A DNA stretch of 64,000 nucleotides. It comes from Pseudolabrys taiwanensis (lineage in GTDB: Bacteria > Pseudomonadota > Alphaproteobacteria > Rhizobiales > Xanthobacteraceae). Position numbers and translations under genes: made by a program. Below are positions 1 to 9,636 of this stretch, piece after piece (the stretch's first letter is position 1; every line of letters starts with the position of its first letter). The stretch is from NCBI RefSeq assembly GCF_003367395.1, contig NZ_CP031417.1:4278001-4342000 (forward strand), in the 5' to 3' direction. The notes beneath the pieces were generated by a model. That model was not told the origin of the DNA, did no database searches, and was given only the letters and a program-made list of their open reading frames with translations.

Positions 1-2
1 CC

Positions 3-839
3 GGCGGTGCCACGAAGAAGCCTCCTTTATTCCTGGTCCACGGCGGCGCGCATACCGGCCAATGCTACTTGATGACGGCGGACGGGCGTCCTGGATGGGC
101 GCACGTGTTCGCTCAAGCCGGTCATCGCGTGATGATTGTCGATTGGCCGGGGAGTGGCCGCAGCGGCTACGTCCCGAGCGACAAGCTCACCGGTGAAACG
201 ATCGTCGATGGGCTGGGTAAGGCGCTCCAAACGCTCGGCGAGCCGGCGATTGTGATGACGCATTCGATGTCCGGCCCCTATGGCTGGAAGTTGCTTGAAC
301 GTTACGGCGATCATATCGCCAAACTGGTCGCGGTCGCGCCCGGTCCGCCGGGCAATATCCAACCGGCTGCGTCAATCGTGAACGAGACGCCAGACACGGT
401 GGAGGTGCGCGGCACGACGAACTACACGCTCGACCGCAAGGCGCCGTTCGTCGCTTCGTCGAATTTCACGCTGTCTAAGCTTGTCGGCAAGAGCACGCAG
501 TTCCCACGCGAATATGTCGCCCGCTATGCGGCGTCGCTGCAGCCGATCGCGCCGCGGCTGCTCTACCAGCGGCTCAACATCGGCGGCGCACAGATGAAAG
601 TCGTCGACTTTTCGAAGTATGCCGGCAAGCGTGTCTTGATCGTGATCGGTACCGACGACGTCGATCATCCCCGAGAACTCGACGAACCGATCGCGGCATG
701 GCTGAACCAGAATGGCGCCAAAGCCGATTTCTGGATGCTCGCCGACCACGGGATCAGCGGCAATGGCCACATGATGATGCTTGAGAAGAACAGCGATGCG
801 ATCGCAAAAGCGATCCTGACCTGGATCGAAGCGGCGTAG
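3..839 (+). CDS. Alpha/beta hydrolase, 5'-truncated by the window edge
   Basis: The reading frame is open from the first bases, so the start lies outside the window. The visible N-terminal part reads LFLVHGGAHTG, the oxyanion-hole strand and HG motif of the alpha/beta hydrolase fold, upstream of the first in-frame ATG at 69, so that ATG is not the real start. The nucleophile elbow is THSMSG (Ser at about codon 66 counted from the ATG at 69), a variant of GxSxG with the first Gly replaced. The acid is probably in GTDDVDHP and the catalytic His in the GNGHMMM stretch near the C-terminus. It resembles esterases and lactonases of the EstC/AB_hydrolase_1 kind; the substrate cannot be told. It ends convergently against the secretion adaptor gene. 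Confidence 0.85.
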   Translation, partial: GGATKKPPLFLVHGGAHTGQCYLMTADGRPGWAHVFAQAGHRVMIVDWPGSGRSGYVPSDKLTGETIVDGLGKALQTLGEPAIVMTHSMSGPYGWKLLERYGDHIAKLVAVAPGPPGNIQPAASIVNETPDTVEVRGTTNYTLDRKAPFVASSNFTLSKLVGKSTQFPREYVARYAASLQPIAPRLLYQRLNIGGAQMKVVDFSKYAGKRVLIVIGTDDVDHPRELDEPIAAWLNQNGAKADFWMLADHGISGNGHMMMLEKNSDAIAKAILTWIEAA

Positions 840-850
840 CAAGTTGGTCT

Positions 851-873
851 CGCGCGGCCGCGCGGCCGCGCGG
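851..873. repeat. GC-only palindromic spacer between convergent genes
   Basis: The 46-bp gap between two convergent genes contains CGCGCGGCCGCGCG (851-864, self-complementary), overlapping a direct repeat of CCGCGCGG (858-873). It could fold on either strand, but there is no T-run on either side, so it is not a classical terminator. Confidence 0.4.
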
Positions 874-885
874 CAAAGCGACTTT

Positions 886-2199
886 CTACTTTTCGCGAAA
901 GGCCCTGGTGAGCCGGTCGGTCAGCGGCTTGCTGAGATAAGACAGCGGTGTGCGGGCATCCGTCTCGATGAAGGCTTCGGCGGGCATGCCTGGCACAAGT
1001 TTCCTGCCGCCGAGTCGCGCGATCTCTTGGGCCGGCAAACGGATGCGCACTTTGTAGTAGCTCGCATGCGTGTTCTCGTCCTGGCTTGTGTCCGCCGACA
1101 CGGTGGCGACGGCGCCGTCCACCTCCGGCGTCGTGCGCACATCGAAGGTGGGAAAGCGAAGCCTGGCGATTTGGCCGACATAAAGCTGGTCGATGTCGCG
1201 CGGTTCGATCTTCGCTTCCACCGTCAAGGCGTCGTGATCCGGGACGATCAGCATGATCTGCTCGCCGGCCGAGATGACGCCGCCGATCGTATGCACCGAA
1301 AGCTCGTGCACATAGCCTTCCTGCGGCGCGACGATATCGATCCGCTTGAGCTGATCTTCCGCCGCAATCTTGCGTTCGCCGAGTTCGGCCATCTTGCCCT
1401 GGATCTCTCGTAATTCCTTGGCGACGTCGCTGCGCAGATCCTGATCGATCTGGATGATCTTCAGCCGCGTCTCCGAGATTCGGCCTCTGGCTTCCGCGAT
1501 CGATGCCACGAGTTGGTTGCCTTCGCCTTCGAGCCGCGCCGCGTCGCGTTCGAGCGCGGTGATGCGGGAAATCGGCACCAGATTCTTGTGCCAAAGCTCG
1601 CGCACGCTGTCGCGCTCGCGATAGACGAGCTCGATCTCGCGCCTCTTCGACTCGGCCTGGCCGGTCAGGCCCTGGATTTGCTCGTTGAGCTGGTCGATCT
1701 GCTCCTTGAGCTGATCTTTCTGTCCCTGCCGCGCGCTCTTGCGCAGCGCGAACAGCCGCAGTTCGCCGGTCATCAGCCGTGCGATCTCGGCGTCTTGCGC
1801 GCGGTCGATCAAAGCGGAAGGAAAGACCGGCGCCGTGGCGCCGTCGCGCTCGGCTTCGAGTCGCGCCTCGCGGGCCATCAACTCATCGAGGCTTTTGACG
1901 ACAATCGCGAGGTTGGCGCGCGTGACGGTCTCGTCGAGCCGCGCCACCACTTGGCCGGCCTTCACGGCGTCGCCGTCGCGCACGAACAGTCCGCCAACGA
2001 CGCCGCCGGTCGGATGCTGAACCTTCTTGACCTCCGTATCGACCGAGACGACACCGGACGCGATCACGGCGCCGGCGATCTGTGTTGTCGCGGCCCAGCC
2101 GCCGAAGCCGCCGACCAGCAAAACCAGAGCGAGCACACCGGCGAGGGCGTGACGATAGGCCGAACGCATGGCGTCGCGCGGTTTGCGAGCGTCGTTCAT
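886..2199 (-). CDS. HlyD-family periplasmic adaptor (membrane fusion protein) of a type I secretion system
   Basis: A 437-residue protein with one N-terminal membrane segment (about residues 16-36, LAGVLALVLLVGGFGG), a lipoyl-like half-motif (QHPTGGVVGGLFVRDGDAV), a long Glu/Arg/Gln-rich coiled-coil hairpin (about 110-290), the second lipoyl half (DIVAPQEGYV) and a C-terminal beta-barrel. This is the PrsE/PrtE/HlyD architecture that bridges the inner-membrane ABC exporter to a TolC-like outer-membrane channel. Its start overlaps the end of the permease gene by 4 bp, so the two are translationally coupled. No TolC homologue is in the window. The likely cargo is the divergent RTX glycoside hydrolase at 4263. 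Confidence 0.93.
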   Translation of the reverse strand: MNDARKPRDAMRSAYRHALAGVLALVLLVGGFGGWAATTQIAGAVIASGVVSVDTEVKKVQHPTGGVVGGLFVRDGDAVKAGQVVARLDETVTRANLAIVVKSLDELMAREARLEAERDGATAPVFPSALIDRAQDAEIARLMTGELRLFALRKSARQGQKDQLKEQIDQLNEQIQGLTGQAESKRREIELVYRERDSVRELWHKNLVPISRITALERDAARLEGEGNQLVASIAEARGRISETRLKIIQIDQDLRSDVAKELREIQGKMAELGERKIAAEDQLKRIDIVAPQEGYVHELSVHTIGGVISAGEQIMLIVPDHDALTVEAKIEPRDIDQLYVGQIARLRFPTFDVRTTPEVDGAVATVSADTSQDENTHASYYKVRIRLPAQEIARLGGRKLVPGMPAEAFIETDARTPLSYLSKPLTDRLTRAFREK

Positions 2200-3962
2200 G
2201 GCGTTGCCAACCGTGGTTCGGACGCGGCATTGATGCGGCTGCCGGCGGCTGGCCGCAGAACTTGGCGCAACACATCATCGCGCTCGCCGAAGGCGTGGAT
2301 CTCACCCTTCGCCATCGCCGCCACACGATCGACGGCCATGAGCGCGGAGGGCCGATGCGCGATCACCACCACGACGCCGCCGCGCGTCCTAATGCCGGCG
2401 ATCGCAGCGGTCAGCGCCCGTTCGCCGTCGGCATCGAGATTCGAATTCGGTTCGTCGAGCACGACCAGGAACGGGTCGCGGTAGAGCGCCCGCGCGAGCG
2501 CGATGCGTTGGCGTTGTCCGGCGGACAAGGCCTGGCCCGCTTCGCCGATGCGCGTTTCGTAACCATGCGGCAGCGCCAGAACCATCTCGTGGACACCGGC
2601 GGCGCGCGCGGCCGCGATCACTGCCGCCGCGTCGGAATTCTGTTCGAAGCGGGCGATGTTATCGCCGACCGTGCCATCGAGCAGTTCCACGTCCTGCGGC
2701 AGATAGCCGATGTGACGGCCGCGCGCTTCCGCCGGCCACTGTTCCAGCGCCGCGCCATCGAGGCGCACCTTGCCTGCGACTGTCGGCCAGGCGCCGACCA
2801 GTGCGCGGGCGAGGGACGATTTGCCGGAAGCGCTCGGTCCGATCACGCCGAGGGCTTGCCCGGCCTTGAGCGTGAAGCGCACGCCTTGAACGACATTGGT
2901 CGCGCGTCCGGGCGGGCGCACGCTGATAAGCTCGACATCGAGCGTTCGCGTCGGCGCTGGCAGCGCCAGCGGGACAGCACCCGCATCCAGCTTTGACAAT
3001 AGTTCCGACAGCCGTCGTCCGCTTTGGCGCGCCGCCACGAACGATTTCCAATGGGCGATAACGAGTTCGACCGGCGCCAGAGCGCGCGATGTCAGGATCG
3101 AGCTCGCGATGATCACGCCAGCCGTCGCTTCCTGGCGGATCACCAGCAGCGCGCCGACCGCGAGCACGGCGGATTGCAGCAGCATTCGCAGTACGCGCGA
3201 GAAGGCGCCCAGCGTGACCGCGATGTCGGAACCGCAACGATGGCCGTGCATATAGCGCTGATTGGCGGCCTGCCACTGCGCGCCAACCGGGTTCACCATG
3301 CCCATGACGGTGAGCGCCTCGGCATTACGCCGGCTTGCTTGCGCCAGCATCAGCCGCGCGGCGGCGTCGGCGGTGATGGTCCTTGTCGCGCGGCGAACCA
3401 GAAGCTCGGTCAGCAGCGCGGTGGCGATAAGAATAAGTGCGCCGGCAGTGGCGGTGACGCCGATCCACCAATGGAACGCGAAACACAAGAGCAGATAGAA
3501 CGGCATCCACGGCAGATCGAGTATAGCCGACGGGCCGGCGCTCGACAGGAACGAGCGGATTTGATCGAGATCGCGTAGGGGCTGGAGCCCATCCGCGCCG
3601 ACCTTTGCGTGCAACGGCGCCTGAACCACGGCGCGGAACGCGTCGCCGCTCATCTCCTCGTCGAGCGCATGACCGATGCGGACCAGCATGCGCGCGCGAA
3701 TCATGTCGAGAAGACCGAGCGCCGCGTAGAGCAGAACGACGACGGCGAAGAGGGTGACGAGAGTCGGGACGCTGTGACTCGGCAGGACCCGGTCGTAGAC
3801 CTGCAACATGAAGAGCGAGCCGGTGAGCATCAGCACATTGATTGCCGCGCTGAAGATACCGACGGCGACAAAGGCGCCACGGCATTCCTTCAGGCGCTCG
3901 GCGATGCGTGTGTTCCGGCGTGTCGGCGCGCCCACGCCGACGGTTCTTTCATGCATTCCCAT
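2196..3962 (-). CDS. Type I secretion permease/ATPase (PrtD/PrsD family)
   Basis: A 588-residue half-transporter with a membrane domain at about residues 30-310 (hydrophobic stretches near 31-55, 66-86, 150-190 and 262-292) and a nucleotide-binding domain at about 340-565. The Walker A motif is GPSASGKS with Lys381, the ABC signature is LSAGQRQR, Walker B is FLVVLDEPNSNLD and the switch His is in VIAHRP. There is no N-terminal C39 peptidase domain, which fits export of RTX proteins with an uncleaved C-terminal signal rather than bacteriocins. It is the first gene of the two-gene minus-strand operon and is divergent from the RTX gene. Start codons at 3962 (MGMHERT) or 3956 are both possible. 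Confidence 0.95.
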   Translation of the reverse strand: MGMHERTVGVGAPTRRNTRIAERLKECRGAFVAVGIFSAAINVLMLTGSLFMLQVYDRVLPSHSVPTLVTLFAVVVLLYAALGLLDMIRARMLVRIGHALDEEMSGDAFRAVVQAPLHAKVGADGLQPLRDLDQIRSFLSSAGPSAILDLPWMPFYLLLCFAFHWWIGVTATAGALILIATALLTELLVRRATRTITADAAARLMLAQASRRNAEALTVMGMVNPVGAQWQAANQRYMHGHRCGSDIAVTLGAFSRVLRMLLQSAVLAVGALLVIRQEATAGVIIASSILTSRALAPVELVIAHWKSFVAARQSGRRLSELLSKLDAGAVPLALPAPTRTLDVELISVRPPGRATNVVQGVRFTLKAGQALGVIGPSASGKSSLARALVGAWPTVAGKVRLDGAALEQWPAEARGRHIGYLPQDVELLDGTVGDNIARFEQNSDAAAVIAAARAAGVHEMVLALPHGYETRIGEAGQALSAGQRQRIALARALYRDPFLVVLDEPNSNLDADGERALTAAIAGIRTRGGVVVVIAHRPSALMAVDRVAAMAKGEIHAFGERDDVLRQVLRPAAGSRINAASEPRLATP

Positions 3963-4262
3963 CCGTCACGGTCCACTCGCTGCAATGATCGGTCATCTCC
4001 TCGATCGCGACAATGTCTGCGCTTTGACAGGTATGCGACAGTGCGCGATCGCTAAAAATCGAATGAGTTGGAACGTCGAGCCGGCAGCCTCGCGCGATCG
4101 TATTCTCGTTGAGCGTCGGCTGTGAATGGGTCAAATGTTTGCACTCGCGCGGACGAAGACGCCGAAGCTTTGTCGAGGCGATAACAGTCCGATTGCGGAA
4201 CGGTTCAATCGGCAACGAGTTGGCCGAATGTTGATGTCCGCGGCAAATACGGAGTGCGCGCC
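3963..4262. promoter_or_regulatory. Divergent intergenic region between secretion operon and RTX gene
   Basis: This 300-bp spacer must hold promoters for both directions. I see a TTGACA at 4024-4029 on the plus strand without a convincing -10 at the usual distance, and a GGAG at 4251-4254 that serves the ATG at 4263. I find no clear operator or small gene. Confidence 0.4.
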
Positions 4263-6503
4263 ATGGCCGGCGTTTTCGATGTTCAAGGTTTCGGATTTCT
4301 CTCGAACTATAATGGTCAGTTCTTGAGCAGCGCGGCGCAGTCGGCGATGGGGGAGATCGCGAGCACTCATTCGAATTCGATCGAATTGGCGCCGCGTCTG
4401 TTTACCCAGTCGCGAAGCTCGAATGACGTCGTCGCCGATCCGGCCAAGACCGAGACGGTCGACAACGTCGCGGCCGCGATCGCCAATGCGCACGCGCTCG
4501 GGCTTTCGGTGATGGTCAAACCGATGCTGTCGAGCCTCGACGGCGCCGGGCCCGGACAGCTCACGCCGACCGATCCGGATGCCTTCTTTGCCTCGTATAC
4601 GCAGCAGATCGTGGCATATGCCCGCGTTGCCGAGCAGGCCGGCGCGGAATCGTTCTCCATCGGCAACGAGATGAGCGGCTTCACCGGCGCGCAGTACCAC
4701 GACGAATGGACCAGTCTCATCGACCAGGTGCGCGCGGTCTATCACGGCGAGATCACCTATTCCGCGGCGACCGACGAGGCGCACAATGTCAGCTTCTGGG
4801 ATCAGGTCGATGTCATCGGCATCAACGCTTATCCGCCGCTGACGTCGGAACTGGATCCGTCCGTCTCTGAAATGATGGCGGCGTGGAACAATATGCCGAA
4901 GGACAATTACTGGGCGGCGGCGATGGATTACCAATCGCCGGTCGACTTTTTTCACTCGCTGGCGACTCAGTACGACAAGCAGGTGCTTTTCACCGAGGTC
5001 GGCTATCGCAGCCTGGACGGCACCAATATCAGCCCTGGTGGCTGGCGCGGCGATGGCGCGACCGACGTGCAAGAGCAGGCCGATGCGTTCAACGCGCTGT
5101 TCCAGGTGATGAGTTCGCACGGCGGCAGCTGGTTCAAGGGCATGGAGATTTGGAACTGGGACGCCGACAACCTGTACTCGCCGACCGGCTACTCGCCGAT
5201 GGGCAAGCCGGCCGAGCAGCTCATTGCCGACTGGTTCGGCGGCCACGAACAGCCGCCCGCGATCCACGACGACGGCTCGCCGGTGGCCGATCTGATCGAC
5301 GTCGGCGGTGGCAATGACGTGCTGAGTGGCGGGCTCGGCGATGACGTGATCCGCGGCGGCGCGGGGGATGACACGATCGTCGGCGGCCCGGACAAGATCG
5401 CGCCGCTGACCGAGACGGTCGTAACGATCAAGGGCTACGGCTCGGTCGTGGATGGCGTCGGTGCGCAGATGCAATTGCGGGTCAACGGCCAGCAGATCGG
5501 CGACACGGTGGAGTTCCACAACGCTGCCGATCCGTCCGACTATCAGAGCTACACGTTCAGCTTCCACAATTCGGGCCCGATCGACAGCCTGGATGTCGGC
5601 TTTGTCAACGACATCGCCACCGCGGACGGCGACCGGAACCTGTATATCAAGGGCATCACGGTGAACGGGCATGAGCTGACCGTCGCCGATGCCACCAATC
5701 CGTCGTCGCCGGGCACCTGGAACCTCTACGGCAACCGGGCGATCCATTACGACATGGCCGGCCACCAGGACCTGTTCTACGGGGCGGCGACCGACAACGA
5801 CACGCTGGACGGCGGTCCCGGCAATGATTCGATCTCGGGTGGCGCCGGGGACGATTTCATCAATGGCGGTCCCGGCAACGATACGCTCGTCGGCGGCGCC
5901 GGCGGCGGCGTGATCAACGGCGGCGACGGCAACGACATCATCAAGACGGGCACCGGCGACACCGGCACGACGCTGAACGGCGATGCCGGCCGCGACCAGC
6001 TTTATGGCAGCGGCGCTGTCAACGTCATCAACGGCGGCGACGGCACCGACTATCTGTCGAGCGGCGGCGGCGCGGATATCATGCACGGCGGCGCCGGCGA
6101 CGACAGCCTGAAGGGCGGCACTGCGTCCGCGCAGCTATTCGGTGACGACGGCAACGACACCCTGCAAGGCGGGACCGGCAATGAGTTCCTCTATGGCGGC
6201 AGCGGCAACGACAAGCTGATGGGCAACGGCGGTAACGATCTTCTCTCCGGCGGGACCGGTAACGACACTTTCGTGTTCTCGCCGAATTTCGGCAAGGACG
6301 TCATCACCGATTTTCAGAACACCGGCGATACGCACGATACCATTCAGTTCGACCACACCTTGTTCGCCGACTTCGGTGCCGTGCAGGCGCACGCAGCGCA
6401 GGAGGGAACGAGCGTGGTCATAACGCTCGACGCCGACAACTCCGTCGAACTGCAAAACACGACAGTGCAGAACCTGACAGCCGACGATTTCAGGTTCGTC
6501 TAG
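4263..6503 (+). CDS. Secreted RTX glycoside hydrolase (GH113-like TIM barrel, carbohydrate-binding module, RTX repeats)
   Basis: A 746-residue protein. Residues 1-330 look like a clan-A TIM-barrel glycanase, closest in feel to GH113 mannanases: SIGNEM supplies the acid/base Glu136 and [10 protein letters not shown] the nucleophile Glu245. A first RTX block (344-375, GGxGxDxxx) is followed by a beta-sandwich module at about 383-490 resembling CBM60-type xylan-binding domains, then a long RTX block (about 510-690), and a C-terminal tail ending ADDFRFV typical of type I secretion signals. There is no Sec signal peptide. ATG 4263 is preferred over GTG 4254 because GGAG sits 8 nt upstream of it. 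The divergent adaptor and permease genes are the probable exporter. Likely role: cutting a mannan- or xylan-like plant or self-made polysaccharide. The exact substrate is inferred. Confidence 0.85.
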   Translation: MAGVFDVQGFGFLSNYNGQFLSSAAQSAMGEIASTHSNSIELAPRLFTQSRSSNDVVADPAKTETVDNVAAAIANAHALGLSVMVKPMLSSLDGAGPGQLTPTDPDAFFASYTQQIVAYARVAEQAGAESFSIGNEMSGFTGAQYHDEWTSLIDQVRAVYHGEITYSAATDEAHNVSFWDQVDVIGINAYPPLTSELDPSVSEMMAAWNNMPKDNYWAAAMDYQSPVDFFHSLATQYDKQVLFTEVGYRSLDGTNISPGGWRGDGATDVQEQADAFNALFQVMSSHGGSWFKGMEIWNWDADNLYSPTGYSPMGKPAEQLIADWFGGHEQPPAIHDDGSPVADLIDVGGGNDVLSGGLGDDVIRGGAGDDTIVGGPDKIAPLTETVVTIKGYGSVVDGVGAQMQLRVNGQQIGDTVEFHNAADPSDYQSYTFSFHNSGPIDSLDVGFVNDIATADGDRNLYIKGITVNGHELTVADATNPSSPGTWNLYGNRAIHYDMAGHQDLFYGAATDNDTLDGGPGNDSISGGAGDDFINGGPGNDTLVGGAGGGVINGGDGNDIIKTGTGDTGTTLNGDAGRDQLYGSGAVNVINGGDGTDYLSSGGGADIMHGGAGDDSLKGGTASAQLFGDDGNDTLQGGTGNEFLYGGSGNDKLMGNGGNDLLSGGTGNDTFVFSPNFGKDVITDFQNTGDTHDTIQFDHTLFADFGAVQAHAAQEGTSVVITLDADNSVELQNTTVQNLTADDFRFV

Positions 6504-6509
6504 CGCGAG

Positions 6510-7478
6510 CTATTCGATCTTCATGCCCGCTTTGGTGATCACGTCGCGCCACATCGCCGATTCGGCGATGATACGTCGCTGAAGCTCGGCTGAGCCGTCG
6601 GCGGCGACTTCGACGCCAAGCTCGCGCAGGCGATCGCGTGTGTCGGGCGCCATGAGAACGGCGATTGCGGCGCGTTCGATCTCTGCGCGTAAAGGCTCGG
6701 GCGTCACCTTCGGCGCAAGCAGTGCAAACCACGCGCTGGTGTCGAAGCCGGGTAATCCGGATTCGGCGATTGTCGGCGTATCAGGCAGCTGCGGGGCGCG
6801 CTGTGCTGTAGTGACCGCGAGTGCGCGGAGCTTTCCCGCGCGGATGAGCGGAAGCACGGACGGCAGATTGTCGAACATCATATTAACTTGGCCCGCGAGC
6901 AGATCCTGCACGGCGGGCGCGCTGCCTTTGTACGGCACGTGGAGCAGATCAATCCCCGCGCGCTGCTTGAACAGTTCGCCCGTGACCTGGCCGTTCGAAC
7001 CGCTTCCCTGCGAGGCATAAGTCAGCATGCCGGGCTTGGCCTTTGCCAGCGCGATAAGCGACGGCACGTTGTTGGCCTGAAGCGAGGGTGTGACGACCAG
7101 CACATTGGCGACGAGACCGGTGCGTGTGATCGGCGCGAGGTCACGCGCTACGTCGTAACTTAACTTAGGATAGAAGATCGGGTTAAGCGTCAGCGCGCTC
7201 GAGGCCACGGCAAGCAGCGTGTGGCCGTCGGGGGCGGCGCTTGTGACGGTGTTGACGCCGACGCCGCCGTTGGCGCCGGGCTTGTTCTCGACGATGACGG
7301 GCTTGCCCCAGCGCTCCTGGAGCTTCTGCGCCATCAGGCGCGCGATGATGTCGCTGGTGCCGCCGGCCTGGTAGGGCGAGACGATGGTGACCGTCCGGCT
7401 GGGGAAGGTCTGGGCGCCGGCCGCCGCCGTGCCGGCGACGAACAGGACGAGCGCCGCCCACATATGACGTATGCGCAC
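6510..7478 (-). CDS. Bug-family (tripartite tricarboxylate transporter) solute-binding protein
   Basis: A periplasmic binding protein of about 322 residues with a signal peptide (VRIRHMWAALVLFVAGTAAAGA) and Bug hallmarks: FPSRTVTIVSPYQAGGTSD, ENKPGANGGVG, the HVPYKGSAPA ligand loop and PQLPDTPTIAESG. I chose the GTG at 7478 because GGGAG lies 8 nt upstream; an ATG at 7496 is an alternative. Genes for the TctA/TctB membrane partners are absent from the window, so it is an orphan binding protein, as is common in this family. Bug proteins bind organic acids such as carboxylates and aromatic acids. It ends 6 bp from the convergent RTX gene and lies downstream of the NMT1-type binding protein on the same strand. 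Confidence 0.9.
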   Translation of the reverse strand: MRIRHMWAALVLFVAGTAAAGAQTFPSRTVTIVSPYQAGGTSDIIARLMAQKLQERWGKPVIVENKPGANGGVGVNTVTSAAPDGHTLLAVASSALTLNPIFYPKLSYDVARDLAPITRTGLVANVLVVTPSLQANNVPSLIALAKAKPGMLTYASQGSGSNGQVTGELFKQRAGIDLLHVPYKGSAPAVQDLLAGQVNMMFDNLPSVLPLIRAGKLRALAVTTAQRAPQLPDTPTIAESGLPGFDTSAWFALLAPKVTPEPLRAEIERAAIAVLMAPDTRDRLRELGVEVAADGSAELQRRIIAESAMWRDVITKAGMKIE

Positions 7479-7555
7479 CGCTTTCACTCCCAACATCTTG
7501 CCAATGGAAAGCTCCCACGCCGCTACCGCGGCGCGGGAGGTGGGTACATTCTTAC

Positions 7556-8563
7556 TTATTGCGGCAGGATCGGCTTTTCCGGCAGGAAGCCCGGCCGGTA
7601 GATCTGCTCGGCGGTCAGCTTCTCGCCCGGGATGTCGACATTGTTGTTCATGAAGTCGACGGTCTTCTTCATCTTGTCGAGCGACACGATGCCGAAGCCG
7701 TTCTTCTCGACCTCCGGCGTGATCGCGATGCGCTTGAGGATCTCGACCTCCTCCGCGATGATGTCCGGATTGAGCGCCTTCACGTACTGGATCTGGATCT
7801 GCGCCGCTTCCTTGGGATGGGCGAGCGCGTACTGCCAGCCCTTGAGCGCCGCGCGCACGAACTTCTTCACCACGTCGGGATTCTTGGTCAGATACTCTTC
7901 GGTGGTGCCGATCGAGTTGGAATAGATGTCGAGTCCGAAGTCGCTGAGCAGCAGGCATTTCGGCTTGGCGTCGGTCACCGCGCGGCGGATCGACGGCTCG
8001 CTCATGATGAACTGATCGATCGAGGGCACCTTGCGCGCCGCGAGCATCGGGACGCGCGCCGCGCCGTCGATGTTAATGACCTTGAGCGTCTTGCTGTCGA
8101 CGCCGTTCATTTCCATGAAGGCCTGGACGATGCGCGGCAGGAACGACGAGGTGCTCGAGCCGAACTCGAGATTGGCGAGTTGCTTCGGCTCGGTGATGTT
8201 GGCGCCCGGATCGAGCGTGAACACGCAGTAAGGCGCCTTCTGGTAGTTCACCGCGACGATCTTGATGGCGCCGCCGGCGGAGCCGGAGGCGACCAAGCTC
8301 GGTACGTCGATGAAGCCGATGTCGGCGATGCCGGAAACGACGGAGCGGATCGCGTCCGCCGTGCCCTTGGACGGCAGAATGGTGACGTTGAGGCCTTCTT
8401 CCTTGAAGTAGCCCTTGCCGAGCGCGACGTACCACGGCGCGTGACGGCCGAGACTGATGAAGTCGAGAATGAATTTGACGTCCCGTTCCTGCGCCCTGAC
8501 CGGCGCTCCGAGCATCGTGACCGCCGTCAGCGCGAGCGCCGCCAGCACCTTGAATTTCGACAT
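7556..8563 (-). CDS. ABC transporter substrate-binding protein, NMT1/SsuA-like
   Basis: A 335-residue periplasmic protein with a signal peptide (MSKFKVLAALALTAVTMLGAPVRA), then the SsuA/THI5-like pattern: FISLGRHAPWYVALGKGYFKEEGL, a Ser/Thr-rich ligand loop (LEFGSSTSSFLPRI) and a C-terminal region ending FLPEKPILPQ. Start ATG 8563 is preceded by GGGGAGAG. Members deliver sulfonates, nitrate, pyrimidine precursors or aromatic acids. Its ATPase and permease are divergent at 8845 and 9633, so the importer is split across a shared promoter region. Substrate unknown; the neighbouring catabolic genes suggest an aromatic or heterocyclic acid. Confidence 0.9.
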   Translation of the reverse strand: MSKFKVLAALALTAVTMLGAPVRAQERDVKFILDFISLGRHAPWYVALGKGYFKEEGLNVTILPSKGTADAIRSVVSGIADIGFIDVPSLVASGSAGGAIKIVAVNYQKAPYCVFTLDPGANITEPKQLANLEFGSSTSSFLPRIVQAFMEMNGVDSKTLKVINIDGAARVPMLAARKVPSIDQFIMSEPSIRRAVTDAKPKCLLLSDFGLDIYSNSIGTTEEYLTKNPDVVKKFVRAALKGWQYALAHPKEAAQIQIQYVKALNPDIIAEEVEILKRIAITPEVEKNGFGIVSLDKMKKTVDFMNNNVDIPGEKLTAEQIYRPGFLPEKPILPQ

Positions 8564-8638
8564 GACCGCTCTCCCCTTGCACGTCATCGTCACGCAAAAC
8601 ATGCGATGAAATCGGACTAAATCGACGCTCTCGCTCGA

Positions 8639-8668
8639 TTGACAGGTGAGATACTATGAGATATTTCA
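8639..8668 (+). promoter_or_regulatory. Candidate sigma70 promoter with imperfect inverted repeat
   Basis: TTGACA at 8639-8644 is followed after 16 bp by ATATTT at 8661-8666. An imperfect inverted repeat TGAGATA (8647-8653) / TATTTCA (8662-8668) overlaps it and could be an operator, for example for the GntR regulator encoded at 10417. The 281-bp divergent region (8564-8844) also has to hold the promoter of the binding-protein gene. Confidence 0.4.
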
Positions 8669-8844
8669 GATGACATGCAAGCTTGATGGGTGGGCATCGG
8701 CGCCTCCGGAGTGCTGCTTTCGGCGGCAACTTCGAGCGCCCGGCCTGTCCCGCAGGACTTCGCGAGCGGAAACATCTGAAGCAAGCAAGGCTTGTGCCCG
8801 GGCCGGCGGGTGAACGAGTCCTCGATGGAATTGAACGGGGCCCG

Positions 8845-9636
8845 ATGGCGTTCGGTACGATCAAAAACGTGCGCAAGGTTTTTCCGGTTCGCCCTGGCTC
8901 CGGCGGCAAGGAGCCGGTCGTCGCCCTCGACGACGCGAGCTTCACGTTCGAGAAAGGCGAGCTCGTTGCGCTGCTGGGGCCTTCCGGCTGCGGTAAGACG
9001 ACCTTGCTGCGCATCGTCGCCGGCCTGATCTCCAAAACGTCGGGTTCGGTCATGATCGGCGGCCGCGAGATCAACGAGCCGCTCGGCGATTACGGCTTCG
9101 TCTTTCAGGCGCCGAGCCTGATGCCGTGGCGCTCGGTGATCGACAACGTTCTGTTCCCGATGGAAATTCTCAAGCGCAGCGACAAGGCGGCGCGGGTGCG
9201 GGCCGGGGAGTTGTTGGAGCTCGTCGGACTGTCGGCCTTCCACCAGGCGCGGCCGCACCAGTTGTCGGGCGGCATGCAGCAGCGTGTCGCGCTTTGCCGC
9301 GCGCTCATTCATCAGCCGAATCTCTTGCTGATGGACGAGCCTTTCGGCGCGCTGGACGAGCTGACCCGGTTGGAAATGAACGACCTGTTGCTGCGCATCC
9401 GTAAGGAGACCGGCGCGTCAGTGCTGTTCGTGACGCATTCGATTGCCGAGGCGGTTTATCTCGCCGACAAGGTTATCGTGTTCAGCCGCCGGCCGGCGCG
9501 GGTATCGACGGAGATTTCCGTTTCGCTGCCCTATCCACGCAGCCAGGCGACACGCTTCACCCCCGCCTTCACGCAGGCGGAGCGAACCGCCAGCGAAGCC
9601 CTCGGCATCGTCCCGCATGTGGAAGGGGCGGCGTGA
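8845..9636 (+). CDS. ABC transporter ATP-binding protein (SsuB/TauB-like)
   Basis: A 263-residue ATPase starting MAFGTIKNV; the frame is open further upstream (to 8683) but that extension has no family resemblance. Walker A is GPSGCGKTT, signature LSGGMQQR, Walker B LLLMDEPFGALDE, and the D-loop/His switch are VTHSIAEAVYLAD. The PFGALDELTR and AVYLAD signatures place it with nitrate/sulfonate/taurine-type importers. It pairs with the permease at 9633, whose start overlaps the end of this gene, and with the divergent binding protein at 7556-8563. Confidence 0.93.
   Translation: MAFGTIKNVRKVFPVRPGSGGKEPVVALDDASFTFEKGELVALLGPSGCGKTTLLRIVAGLISKTSGSVMIGGREINEPLGDYGFVFQAPSLMPWRSVIDNVLFPMEILKRSDKAARVRAGELLELVGLSAFHQARPHQLSGGMQQRVALCRALIHQPNLLLMDEPFGALDELTRLEMNDLLLRIRKETGASVLFVTHSIAEAVYLADKVIVFSRRPARVSTEISVSLPYPRSQATRFTPAFTQAERTASEALGIVPHVEGAA

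Noticed and set aside
851..873. A terminator between the alpha/beta hydrolase and the HlyD gene
   Set aside because: Strong GC palindrome but no T-run on either strand.
4131..6086. A 651-codon minus-strand frame opposite the RTX glycanase
   Set aside because: The periodic GGxGxD codons on the plus strand create a periodic antisense frame; the plus-strand protein has catalytic and RTX motifs, the minus one has none.
5300..6280. Repetitive DNA that might be taken for a satellite or CRISPR
   Set aside because: The repeats are 9-residue RTX codons inside a continuous frame, with no spacers of constant length.
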